Assembly: GCF_901709675.1 (NCBI RefSeq)
Contig: NC_051101.1
Coordinates: 13,040,501-13,104,500, forward strand
Reading direction: 5' to 3'
DNA length: 64,000 nt
Origin: Syngnathus acus
Taxonomy: Eukaryota > Chordata > Actinopteri > Syngnathiformes > Syngnathidae
Of this stretch, positions 1-10,851 are shown piece by piece (position 1 is the stretch's first letter; each line of letters begins with the position of its first letter). Made by a program: the position numbers and the translations under genes. Under the pieces are notes generated by a model. That model did not search any database. It saw only the letters and a program-made list of their open reading frames with translations, and was not told the DNA's origin.

Positions 1-75
1 TTCGCCATTTTCAAAGTAGGCTTTGGAGCCAGGCTTCATGTTTTTTTGTCTTCGTCGTGTGTGTTGTCCCGGCAG

Positions 76-220
76 ATGCGGCTTCTGCTACATGGACTGC
101 GAGCAGGTCCCGGCGGGCGTGTACAACGTGGTGCCCACCACCTTCCTGCCCAAACAGGAAGGGCCTTTCTTCCTGGACTTTGCCAGCACCGCCCCCCTCA
201 AAGTGGCTCAGCTACAATGA
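76..220 (+). CDS. capn7: Calpain-7, last coding exon (partial gene)
   Basis: This is the terminal exon of a calpain-family cysteine protease. An AG acceptor (74-75, after a TC-rich stretch) opens a 145-nt exon whose first base completes a split codon. It reads C-G-F-C-Y-M-D, then a stretch with VVPTTFLPKQEGPFFLDF, and ends VAQLQ with TGA at 218-220. The P-x-TF-x-P-x-x-EGPFFLDF pattern is typical of the C-terminal C2-like beta-sandwich domain of calpains, and the LQ ending recalls CAPN7, the PalB-type calpain linked to ESCRT-III. The catalytic domain lies left of the window and cannot be seen. The neighbour SH3BP5, in tail-to-tail orientation, is also the human neighbour of CAPN7, and this is the main reason for choosing CAPN7 over other calpains. 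No clear AATAAA lies just downstream, so the end of the 3' UTR is not set. Confidence 0.8.
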
Positions 221-394
221 TTGATCTTCTGTCCAAACCCGCCAATCACAAGTGGACTCACCATGCCAATGACTTTTTTTTTTTTTTATGACAAAATGCT
301 CACATGTCTTGTAATATGGCTGTCTGTTATTATAATGCATTATGGAGACACTTTAAATGGCCGTGTTCTATACCAGTGATCCCCAACCTTTTTT

Positions 395-1101
395 TTCAGT
401 GAACGAATCATTTTCTCAGTTCATATGACTTCCACCAGTAGGTGTCGGTAATGCCCATTGAAGCTGGTGCCACCTCGCCGTAAAACAAAACGAAGAAGAA
501 AATGACGTCACTTCCCGTTCACGAACGAGTCGTGAATTGCATTTGCCGTTCAAGAATCTGTGAGTGAGTGATTCGCATTTCCAGTTCATCGCAAGAACCG
601 ATCAGTGAGGGAACGAATCGTGAATTTCTCCCGTTCGCGAACGAGTCAATGGGTCAACTACCTTCCTTCTCGTGCATCAGTCAGTGAACGTGTTGCGTCT
701 CCCTGCTGGCGTGAACTATGTAAGTCAGAATGTCGATTTACGATTTGCCAAGGAAAGAAAGAACCACTCACTGAAACACACTTCTTTTATAATTCTTTTA
801 ATAAACATTTATGTTGAAACTTGTCTGGTGTTTTATTCCTTGTTTTTATATTCGCCAATTAAAACATGAAAATCAGACATTTGGTTGTCATATGAGTTGG
901 TGTCCCCCAAAATAACAAATGTCGGCATAACGGATTTTTTTTCCAACCTTTTATTCAAACACAATTACATTCGGTATAATAACACCATCAACTACAATCC
1001 AACAAATACAAAATTAAAACATCAATGTCGCCATAACGTGCGTATGCTGGCATGGCAGCAACGCTGTCTGTCACTCACTCGTGAATCTTCGCGAACGAAC
1101 C
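395..1101. repeat. Interspersed repeat rich in GAACGA motifs
   Basis: No gene is seen here. The motif GTTCACGAACGAGTCGTGAA and close variants (GTTCGCGAACGAGTC, GAACGAATCGTGAA, TCGCGAACGAACC) recur at irregular spacing, several of them nearly palindromic. This points to a decayed mobile element or low-copy satellite. An AATAAA lies at 799-804. The element family is not recognised. Confidence 0.45.
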
Positions 1102-1480
1102 TGAAAATGGCGGTGTGCCTAATGGAGTGTCCGAATGACGTCACAGATCAAACAGCCAATCAGAAAGTGGGGGTGAGGGCGGGTGTGGCACTTTTCACTT
1201 TCAGTTAAGCTTTGGCCATGATTTTTCCCTAATGAACTGGCCTGTTATTAGGTACACTTGAAAATGGCGGTGTACCTAATGGAGTGTCTGAGTGACGTCA
1301 CAGATCAAACAGCCAATCAGAAAGTGGGGGTGAGGGCGGGTGTGGCACTTTTCACTTTCAGTTAAGCTTTGGCCATGAATATTCCCTAATGAACTGGCCT
1401 GTTATTAGGTACACTTGAAAGTGGCGGTGTGCCTAATGGAGTGTCCGAGTGATGTCACCGATCAACCAGCCAATCAGAAA
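1102..1480 (+). repeat. 157-bp direct repeat, 2.4 copies
   Basis: The block starting with GAAAATGGCGGTGTGCCTAA begins at 1103, 1260 and 1417, an exact 157-bp period. Each unit runs through a TGACGTCAC box, CCAATCAGAAAGTGGGGGTG and TTAAGCTTTGGCCATG to CCTGTTATTAGGTACACTTG. The third unit is cut short by the 235-bp array at 1482. A further copy in the same orientation lies at 2643-2790, beyond that array. Confidence 0.85.
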
Positions 1481-1481
1481 G

Positions 1482-2640
1482 TTACCCTCGTTAAGCGCAC
1501 CTGCGGGAAAAGTTTTAGCCACGTTCACGTTCTGCAGGAGCTAAAACTTTTCACGCAGGTGCACTTAACGAGGGAATCACACGGACACTCCATTAGGTAC
1601 GCCGCCATCTTCAAGTGTACCTAATAACAGGCCACTTTATTAGGGAAATATCATGGTCACAGGTGTCAAGCTCTAGTCCTCAGGGCCGCATTCCAATATG
1701 TTTTCCAAGTTACCCTCGTTAAGCGCACCTGCGGGAAAAGTTTTAGCCACTTTCACGTTCTGCAGGAGCTAAAACTTTTCCCGCAGGTGCACTTAACGAG
1801 CGAATCACACGGACACTCCATTAGGTACACCGCCATTTTCAAGTGTACCTAATAACAGGTTACTTTATTAGGGAAATATCATGGTCAAAGGTCACAGGTG
1901 TCAAGCTCTAGTCCTCAGGGCCGCATTCCAATATGTTTTCCAAGTTACCCTCGTTAAGCGCACCTGCGTGAAAAGTTTTAGCCACTTTCACGTTCCGCAG
2001 GAGCTAAAACTTTTCCCGCAGGTGCACTTAACGAGCGAATCAGACAGACACTCCATTAGGTACACCGCCATTTTCAAGTGTACCTAATAACAGGCCACTT
2101 TATTAGGGAAATATCACGGTCAAAGGTCACAGGTGTCAAGCGCTAGTCCTCGGGGCCGCGTTCCAACATATTTTCCAAGTTACCCTCGTTAAACACACCT
2201 GCGGGAAAAGTTTTAGCCTCTTTCACGTTCCGCAGGAGCTAAAACTTTTCCCGCAGGTGCACTTAACGAGCGAATCAGACAGACACTCCATTAGGTACAC
2301 CGCCATTTTCAAGTGTACCTAATAACAGGCCACTTTATTAGGGAAATATCACGGTCAAAGGTCACAGGTGTCAAGCGCTAGTCCTCGGGGCCGCGTTCCA
2401 ATATATTTTCCAAGTTACCCTCGTTAAACACACCTGCGTGAAAAGTTTTAGCCTCTTTCACGTTCCGCAGGAGCTAAAACTTTTCCCGCAGGTGCGCTTA
2501 ACGAGCGAATCAGACAGACACTCCATTAGGTACACCGCCATTTTCAAGTGTACCTAATAACAGGCCACTTTATTAGAGAAATATCATGGTCAAAGGTCAC
2601 AGGTGTCAAGCTCTAGTCCTCGGGGCCGTGTTCCAATATG
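1482..2640. repeat. Five-copy 235-bp tandem array of foldback units
   Basis: Units begin with TTACCCTCGTTAAG at 1482, 1710, 1945, 2180 and 2415, giving spacings of 228, 235, 235 and 235 bp. Inside each unit an arm starting CTCGTTAAGCGCACCTGCGG is followed about 15 nt later by its near-perfect reverse complement ending in CTTAACGAG, so each copy can form a hairpin with arms of about 33 bp. Each unit then carries ATTAGGTACACCGCCATTTT and CAAGTGTACCTAATAACAGG, which are the reverse complement of the ends of the flanking 157-bp repeat. The whole array is thus bracketed by its own inverted sequence, as in foldback or inverted-repeat DNA elements. Confidence 0.88.
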
Positions 2641-2642
2641 TT

Positions 2643-2800
2643 TGGAGTGTCCGTGTGACGTCACAGATCAAACAGCCAATCAGAAAGTGGGGGTGAGGGC
2701 GGGTGTGGCACTTTTCACTTTCAGTTAAGCTTTGGCCATAATTTTTCCCTAATGAAGTGGCCTGTGATTAGGTCCACCTCATGGACACTTCAATAGGTAC
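2643..2800 (+). repeat. Outlying copy of the 157-bp repeat
   Basis: GGAGTGTCCGTGTGACGTCA through TTTGGCCATAATTTTTCCCT and on to a diverged GATTAGGTCCACC repeats the unit seen at 1102-1480 in the same orientation. It marks the right border of the foldback array. Confidence 0.8.
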
Positions 2801-2865
2801 ACTCACTACACTAAATGAATCCATTTGCTCAGTAAGAACTTGGTTCGATCCCAGGTGTGAGCATA

Positions 2866-3035
2866 TACCGTAATTTTCAGACTATAAGTCGCGGTTTTTT
2901 TCATAGTTTGGGTGGGGGGGCGACTTATACTCAGGAGTGACTTTTTTACATATATGTTTTTTTTCACTTTTTTGGGCATTTTATGGCTGGTGCGACTTAT
3001 ACTCCGGTGCGACTTATAGTCCAAAAATTACGGTA
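2866..3035. mobile_element. Short terminal-inverted-repeat element (MITE)
   Basis: The left end TACCGTAATTTTCAGACTAT and the right end, which finishes ATAGTCCAAAAATTACGGTA, are near-perfect inverted repeats. The 170-bp body has internal copies of GCGACTTATACTC in both halves and no coding potential. Elements of this 'actataagtcgc' type are abundant in many fish genomes (from memory). It is non-autonomous, and the superfamily was not determined. Confidence 0.8.
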
Positions 3036-3291
3036 CCTAAACGTGTTTTTAGAATTGGAACCTCGCTTTGTATGCGTACGCATATGCAAACTAATGCAAG
3101 TTTTAATGTGTAAATACATAAGGTGGCCCCGCCCCCAAGTTGGCGGAGCAAACCCATGGATCACGCCCACTACCTAGGGGGCAGGGTGAAATCCAGTAGT
3201 GTAGGGGGCATGGCCAAGAGAGTTAGGGTTTCAAAGTAAGGGTGTCCAGCAATTAAGAACTCTTAGAACTGTCCAACAGAGCAACATTTTC

Positions 3292-3297
3292 TTTATT
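3292..3297 (-). terminator. Poly(A) signal for SH3BP5
   Basis: TTTATT on the + strand reads AATAAA on the minus strand, 136 bp past the SH3BP5 stop codon. It is the nearest canonical signal in the right orientation. Confidence 0.55.
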
Positions 3298-3432
3298 CAA
3301 CATGTCCACACATGACGTTTTCACAATGCTTGCTGCCAGCTCCCATCTTCGTGGAATAAATCAACAAGAATGAAAAGATACTAAAATTTGTCTTTCAGAG
3401 TCACTCCAAATCAATGTTCCTGTGACGGTTTC

Positions 3433-6400
3433 TCACAGTCCTTTGACCACCACGGCCTTCTGGGAAAAGTTGTCCGCATTTTTGGCGTCGCTGCGTTGCC
3501 GTCGCAGGTTGAGGAAACTGAAACGAGCCTCTAGGTTGAAGCTCCTCTTGGTGGCGGCTGTTACACTACTGGTGTTGTTGTTCCTGTTGTTGATGATAGC
3601 TGGCCCGTTGTCCAACGTCACCTCAGCGCCTTCCGCACGCTCACCTGTGGTGCCGTAAAGTGTAGAAAATAAGGAGTCTGGACAAAAGACATCTTAAAAC
3701 TGGGTTCCTTCATCAATTGGCCACTCACCTCTTTCCAGGTCACACTCGGGCGACGATGCCCCACTGCACTCGCTGCGAGGGCCGAGCACGGGCGAGATGA
3801 GACCAAAGTCCGACAGGGAGACGGAGATGGGCAGCTCCAGGCTGCACGGCCTAGAGGGAGGCGAGGAGGACGAGGAGCAAGATGGAGTCGGTGACGGACA
3901 GGCGGAGGAAGAGGAGGTGAAGGAAGACGGCGACTGCAGCTCCTCGGGGTTGTCGGGCGAAGAACCCAGACTGCACGTGGAACGTGTCTCAGAGTGTTCC
4001 TCGGACGCCACGCTACCGCCGTTGCACGGCTCGTTGTCAAAACACACCGACATCACTGTGGGGGATGGATGGATGGAAAGTAGTAAGGCAAATATATCAT
4101 ATTGGAAACTATGCAGAAATTTCCATCTTCTTGATCTTACTGGAAATGCCATCGGAATCCGATTTGACGGCGGACGACTGGTCCCCGTCGCCCTCTGCGC
4201 CGACGCCGCATCCCCGCGGGCCCATGACGGAGCTGCGCCGCCGTTCGTGGATCTCTTCCGAGATGGCCTCCAGGTTACAGAGGGCTGTCTTGTATTCAGC
4301 TTTGGCGTGCGAGAGCTTGGCCTGACGCTCGTCCACCGTCTTCTTTAGGTTCTGCGTGGAGGCAAAAAAAAAAAAAAAAAAAAGACAGCATGAACATCAC
4401 ATTCAGACGTTTGGTTTTGACTTAAACGAAGCGGAGCTTGTTGCGCACCTCCAGCTGCAGGTAGAACTTGGCTTTCATCTCAAAGTAGGGCCTGTGGAAA
4501 AGGTGAAGATGTCAAAGAAAATAAACAGATAGCTCTTTTTCCCAGCAGCACTTGAACGCAACAACACAAGCAAGGTTTTCATCGTTTCTCACTTTGACTT
4601 GTTGATGCTGCGTTTCAGTTTCTTCTCCAGCTGCTTCATGCGAGCGATGGCCGCCGCGTGCTTGGCCGCCGTCTCCTTGTGCGCCACCTCGCTTCGGATC
4701 TTCTCTTGGTCCGCCTCCAACACCTGTGAGAGCCAATCACGGCTCGTCAGCACATTTCGCCATAGAAAGTCAAGCGGTAGACGCTAAAGAAAAGCGAATG
4801 CTGACCCGCTGCGTGGCGTGGTTGAGCATCTCCTGCCAGGCAGAGTCAAAGTGGCGTCGGTCCTCCTCTAGGAGGCGCTGTTCGGCCAGCGAGATGGTTT
4901 CTTTGGCCGCGCGAAGGATCTCGGAGGCTCTCTGGAAGTCCTGCGTGGCCTTCTGGGCCTCCAGCTGGGACTAAAGGACACACGAGGGATATATTTTTAT
5001 GTTAAAACTAAATTTGGATTTTAAAGCTCAAGTTCAATGTTATTCCTTTTCCAAAGACTTTGCTCTCGAAGTACTTTGCAAGGGCAGGTGGTGGTGGTGG
5101 TGACAACCATAAAATGTCAGCAGAAAAGCAAAAAATAGAAGTTTAATAGGACAGTTAAACAGAAATCTACCTAGAGTGCTTTGTTTCAATTTCGCAATGA
5201 ACGCTAGCGTTAAGCTAAAAGACGTTAATCACTGACATAGTTTTTTTGAAACATGTTTGTGCTCCAATATACTGCCAACAGTGTTTTCTTCAGTCAAACC
5301 GTTAACAAACCACGAGTTTTAACGTGGTGAGGAAAATGCGATGACAAAGGGGAAGTGTCTACTGGGGACTTTCCAGTTGAAAGCCACTTCTGCATTTCAC
5401 AGGAATTTCAGAAGAAGAAATAATAATAATAATAGTGACAATAGCCGACCTGTCGGGTCTGACGCCGGGCCTCCCAGTACGGCTTGGAGTCATCAACCGT
5501 CTTTCCGATCTTGATGAGGAGCTCGTCCAACTTGACGGTGGCCTCCACTAGCATTGAGCGAAACTTCTGCCGGGCCTCCTGACAAAAAAATAATTTGGAA
5601 TGAATGCGAGTGGAGCAGACTGTCAACTTGCTGACTTGGCCCAAGATGTCACTTGGTAATAAAAGCCACGCGCGAGACTTTCACCTCATTTATGATGTCA
5701 CTGACCTACAAGCATAAGACGTGGCACAGATTGCTCACAGCTTGAGTGAAAATTGCATTCTTTGGATACATTATTGTGGAAAATGTATGAACTACTCCTT
5801 TACGAAGCATGTTGAGCATTTGATGTGCGTGCCACCACACTGACCTCCAGCGCTGTCTCGCATCGGTTGATGTCGTCCGACGACTGGTTGAGTCTCTCCA
5901 GCTCGCCCTGCAAAACATCAGACCGAATTGTCATACCACAACTCTGACATAAATCATAGTTTAATTGAATTGATCACTGTAATAGCTTTAGTGGTTTTGA
6001 TATAGTACTATTTTTTGTCATTTAAATCAAATTGTGAATTCAATCACAATCGCAATTTAAAGCATAAAAATCCGAATCGAATCTTGAAATGATAAATTCA
6101 TGAATATGCCGGAACCACTGAGTGGTTCATTCTTTTAACTTTGCAAGTATTTTTTTAGTATAGTCAGTCGTATTTAACTTTAAAGGATGCTTGCATTTTA
6201 TTCTGATTGTTTATAAATATTTATTAAAGTATAATTATTACAATAAATTTGAACGGAATTACAGTTAACACATCAAAATGTCGTTCTCGTGCAATTCCAT
6301 ATCTTACCAAGTACTCGAGTATTTTAGTGACATGCAAAGTGGTTTTCTCCACTCGGCCGTCAACTGTCACATCATAATTATTCGTGAACGACACAAAATG

Positions 6401-6583
6401 GATGACAGCCATGCAAGAAAGCCGCTTTAAGTCGTCGTTAGTCACGCCGGAGGACAATTTACGACATCTTAGGTTTCCAATGAAACGTAATAAGGATTGG
6501 AGCTTTGCTTTGTCTACCTGGACGCGGGGGTCCACATCTTCATCTTCATAGTCCGCCTCGTCGTCACAGCGATGGGGGTCCAT
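3433..6583 (-). CDS. sh3bp5: SH3 domain-binding protein 5 (SAB), complete coding region
   Basis: Nine coding exons join in phase: 6583-6518, 5907-5845, 5578-5450, 4970-4806, 4723-4593, 4491-4449, 4351-4141, 4055-3729 and 3644-3433, giving 448 aa (human about 455). The start is the second ATG of the first open frame (6581-6583), which opens an acidic leader before DVDPRVQ, the usual exon-1 ending. Residues about 23-260 are coiled coil, with the family blocks YWEARR, WQEMLNHATQR and EIHERRRSSVMGPRG. A serine-rich tail follows, with RPCSLELP at about 338-345, matching the JNK-docking (KIM) site, and GPRSECSGASSPEC. In the family the protein is a mitochondrial outer-membrane JNK scaffold and a Rab11 exchange factor. 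SH3BP5L was ruled out by the tail. The largest introns (4971-5449 and 5908-6517) hold nothing notable. Confidence 0.95.
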
Positions 6584-8402
6584 TGTTCGAAACCTGACCA
6601 AGAACCAGCGAGATGCTCAACAAGCCGGGCCGACAAAACACATCCCGCTTGGCTTGCTTGTTTGTCTCCGAACACGGTCGAAAGCGAACAGAACCGAAGC
6701 GGGCCTGGATTGTGTCCTCTGTCCTACTTTCCTTTGGTCACCCACCCACCCAGCGCCCGTCAATGTTGAAGAAGATGGAAAGCGAGTGGTTTTGTGAGCT
6801 GCTTGACCCGCCTTTTCCGCTCTTCGCTCTTCTTTGACAGCTCATTTGTGCCGTCGAGCGAAAGACTACGTCCGGTAACGCCCCCTCATTTACATAGACT
6901 CGAGCTACTATGATGTTGATTGGCTTCTTAAAGCCACGTGACGTTACACACTTTATCCTGAACACTTGATCATATGAGATTTAATCAACGTTTTCTGAGA
7001 TAATCATGTAACCTTTCGGCGGGTTTTGGGGGGCTGCCCAACCAGTGAATGCTCTAAGGTCCCTGTAAATATTTTTTATTTTTTTATTTTTCTGCTGCAT
7101 GGAATATTTATTTTTTCAGTAATTTGTTTTCCATTTTTGAATATTTTTTGAATATTTGTTTTTTATTTTTTTGGTGGGAGGAATATTACCCCATTTTTCT
7201 ATCAATGTCTTTCCTTTTCTCTTTATTCTCATTATTTCTCTCTGTTCTTGCATCTGTAATGAAATCATTTGCTCACACACAAAGGGACAGTAACGTCCTA
7301 TCAGGAGCACGATGTGACAGTCGACTGTTGCTGTTCTTTGGACTTGGCCAGTGTATCATCTCTGAAAAGCCAAGCACCCACGCTACACATTGTATATTTC
7401 TGTATGCATGCACATGCTTCTTGTTCTTAGAAATGCAAACAGATGACCCTTTGTCATGGCACAGCTGCCCTTTGGAGAACATCTCATCCGATTAGTATTT
7501 GCATCATTTCCATATCGCCTCTTTGGCAATCATTGAAGAACTTGACCTAATTGTCTGGCCGACGGACTGAGATGCTTTGATGTTCACAAATTGATGAAAT
7601 TAAATCATGTGTTAAAAATGCTACTTGTAAATCTTCTAGTGGACTCTGAGGTTGAAAAATGTTACAGAACACTGGTAAAGAGGCCAAGTCAGGTCTAAAA
7701 ATACATGCGACATTGTGACCCTTTTACACGGTCTAAGAAAAGGCATACCGAGTGCGTTTACGGAGATAATGCTTGCTTATGACTGACACAAAGCTATTTT
7801 CTGAACAATATGTTCACTAATGTCAAAAAAACAACCTTCCAAAAACAAATATGTTGACATAGGCAGCAAAATTCACCTGTTCATTTCCACCTCAAGCAGC
7901 AGCCATTTTGTTTTTACTTGATTTTCTGATATTTCCAAGTGATCCAAAATTGTAGCATGCAAAAGAAAGACAAGTGGCATAACATTTAACAAAGTCCATT
8001 ATTGTGCTCGGAGTTAAATTGCTCTAATAAATCATTTCATCTGCAATTGCCAACAATCGCCCACTTTGTGACCCTTTTGGCTTCTGAATTTGTTTTCAAT
8101 TGGTCGACTGAGTGACGCTCAGCCGCTATCCCCCATATTGAATTACCCGTGACTTGGTTACGTTGTTTTGCCTTCTTTTAGTCTTCAAAAGCCAAAATGT
8201 TACAAAATTTAAAGTTTGTTGTGTTTTTAAGAAAACATTTTCATGACAGTATCGCAAGAAGCAGGTGGCGGCAACTGACACTATATAATAACTTTAAAGT
8301 ACAGAAATGTATTTGTACTTTTATTACTGTCCACTAATGAAGATCAACATTTAAGTTATTTAAAACCACTTTGTAGTCCAGACACTAATCACGGCATTAA
8401 AT
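6584..8402. other. Intergenic region, SH3BP5 promoter side
   Basis: This holds the 5' flank of SH3BP5 and ordinary AT-rich DNA. The first 300 bp are the most GC-rich and probably contain the SH3BP5 5' UTR and promoter. The rest has T-rich runs at 7070-7160 and no supported gene or recognised element. Confidence 0.5.
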
Positions 8403-9335
8403 CCGCTTTTATTTCTGCACATCTATGCTAATCGATCCGACTGGGAACAAATTCAGATCCTTCACGCTCCACTGACCCCAAGAAGGATTTCTCCGTTTCT
8501 TCTCGGGGCACTTGCATGACAAGCTGCTACTTAAGTGAAAACGCTTTGACACCTTGGGGGAATAACAGGATGAGTGGTCTCGTGACTGCCGCAACCGCAG
8601 GGAAAGAGAGAGGAAGTGTCTCCACCTTTTTTGACTCCGAGGTTGCTTCAGGGTGAAGGTAACCTGAGGCGAAACAAAAATGCGTTGAAAAAAACTTGAT
8701 AGCATCACGCTTGGTGAGCAGCAGAGTATGTTTGCTTGTTGGTCACACCCTACTCAGGAGTGTTTTTGTGCCATCTCAATGTTGGTTATTGACGAGTTGA
8801 AGGTTAAATACGACATGGAGAGCCAATTTGGTAACTACGTTCACACGATGTAATGTTAGCTAACCTGCACTTCCTGCTTTTTCACATGTGTTTTAGGGGA
8901 AGTTATATAACCACAAAGTAAAAGCTTCAGCAAGGACCTGACCACGTGACCTTTTACTGTTGTGCGCTTCCTGTCAGCTTCCCCAGACTGACCCACAGGA
9001 ATCTGTCACTCCACAAAAACAGAACCATTTCATTCTTCACTTTTAGACTTATATCAAGTGAATATTCAAAGTCATTGTTTCGATATGAACTCGTAGCCCA
9101 AAATAAGAAATATTTTGAGATTTGACAATACATTTTAAATGATTAAAAATTATTTTTAAAATTGCACTTAATCTATACAACGGATGCATACATTTCAAAG
9201 TGAATGAGAAATTTTCCAGTAAACAAATAACTAAATAAACATGTGACTTAAAAAGTCAAAGTCCTTTTTAACAATCCCCTCTTGAACTTTACGACCACTC
9301 AGGTCTTTCTCCGCATGCATGTGTGCGTGTTGTTG
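8403..9335 (-). other. Probable METTL6 3' UTR or unrecognised terminal exon
   Basis: An AATAAA on the minus strand (8408-8413) is the first clear poly(A) signal after the METTL6 stop, implying a 3' UTR of about 0.9 kb. Inside lies an 84-residue minus-strand open frame (8662-8409) that starts right after a good acceptor (GCCTCAG, ending at 8664) and whose TAA overlaps the poly(A) signal. It contains SCKCPEKKRRNPSWGQ and matches no family I know. UTR is the simpler reading. Confidence 0.35.
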
Positions 9336-10851
9336 TCATGATTGTATTTTGATGAATTTGCCCTGCAAGAAAACTCTGGAAACACAAAGTCCTTCTTTCT
9401 TGTTGACCGTTTCCCTCTGGACGTACTGGTTGGCCACGCAACGGAAGCCAGCCTCCAAGAAAAGCGCCGCCAAAAAGTCTGGAAATACACGGATGCCAGG
9501 CATGTTAGGATGAGGCATTTGGGAATGAATGGGGATCTGAGATGCCAACAAAGATGACGATATTCATGTGCGTGTTAAATGGGGGCAAAAAAAGCAAAAG
9601 CAGTCCAGGTGACTTTTTTTTTTTTTAAATAATTTGATATTTGAGATTTGTTTTTTTTTTTGCTCCTGAATTGTTTCTAGATATTTAATTTCTTATCTAT
9701 TTTCCCCCCAATATTTTTTTATTAATATGTATGACATGATTTTTCAGTATTAAAATGTCTCATTTTGGTATTGATTTATAGATTTGTAGACTTGCGTTAT
9801 TAACCCTCTGGAAAAAAGGTTTTTCTAGCTTTTTTTAGGATAATTATCAGCACACCTTTGGAGAAGAAGTAGGATCTGGTTCCATCCTGTCGCACGTAGA
9901 AGTTGTCTGCCAGCTTGCTGCTGGCTTTGAACCGCTGCATGGCGTGATCATGCACGCCGTAGTCTCGGAAGAGAACGACGCCTCCGGCTTTCAGCACCTT
10001 CAGTGAGAACACAAAAGCGGTATATTGCAGAGTGGGTCATAAACGGGGGTTCACTGTATTCAAAATGGCAGCAGTCATAATGCACTCGTACCCTGTGGAT
10101 GTTGCCAATGGCCAGCGCCATCTTGTCAGGATGGATGGCAGAAAGCACAAAGATGAGCGTGGCAGCGTCAACGCTCGCCTCGGGAATGTTGTCTCGCAGG
10201 TCATCACAAGTGAGGTCGCACTGGAAAACGGCGCAGCGAGCAGGATTGCACAGAGGATTCTTCTGTCGACGAAAACAACGAGGGTGTGTAGACTTGATAC
10301 TGTAAAATCAAGTAAGGGGCATTGGCTCACTTTGACAAAATCAACCGCTCTGGGCGAGAAGTCGCAAGCGTAGACGAAGATGTTGCACTCTTCCTCCAGC
10401 AGAGGGAAGATGCAGTTGCCCACGCCGCATCCCGCCTCCAGCAGGACTAACCTCTGCGATTCAGACTGCAATTGATAAAAAACCCATTTACACATTGAGT
10501 AATGTCACTTATACTGTTTCAGAAGTTGCTGGACTTCATAGTGCAGGGAAACTGCATAACTCTCACTTGTCTGCACGTATTGAGCTCCTCGAACTCTCTG
10601 CTGGTCCAGTGTCTGTCCTTGAAGAAATTAGTTGTGTTCCTTTTGTAGAACAAGTCCCAGTTCTTCTGTGCTTCTCGCTCCAGTTTCATCTGCTTGAAGG
10701 CGGACACCAGACTCTGCTCTCCTCCAGTCTTTTCCTCCTGGCTCAAGACTTCTTGTTGGTTGCCCTCATGTTTCACTCCGCCGCTGTTGTTTTGATCACA
10801 ATGAGTGACGCTATCACCAAGGGGCAAACTTTCATTCTCCGGCGCGGCCAT
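9336..10851 (-). CDS. mettl6: tRNA N3-methylcytidine methyltransferase METTL6
   Basis: Five coding exons in phase: 10851-10567, 10465-10331, 10262-10092, 9997-9856 and 9478-9336, giving 291 aa (human 284). The protein is an S-adenosylmethionine-dependent class I methyltransferase. In the family METTL6 makes m3C at position 32 of serine tRNAs together with seryl-tRNA synthetase. The SAM-binding motif LEAGCGVGN is at residues 104-112, followed by [20 protein letters not shown], the [11 protein letters not shown] strand-loop, [20 protein letters not shown] and the C-terminal [20 protein letters not shown]. All core motifs look intact. The N-terminal 60 residues are hydrophilic and poorly conserved. 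The start ATG at 10849-10851 is the first in the open frame, with context GCAGCATGG. It lies head-to-head with EAF1, as in human. Confidence 0.96.

Noticed and set aside
1482-2640. CRISPR-like periodic array
   Set aside because: Units are 235 bp and similar throughout, with no short repeat plus unique spacer layout; the host is a vertebrate. It is a foldback satellite.
3797-4348. 183-codon + strand open frame
   Set aside because: It lies antisense to SH3BP5 exons 7-8 and the intron between them, whose minus-strand frame matches the family.
9319-10373. Several + strand frames of 64-113 codons
   Set aside because: Antisense to METTL6 exons, which account for the open reading.
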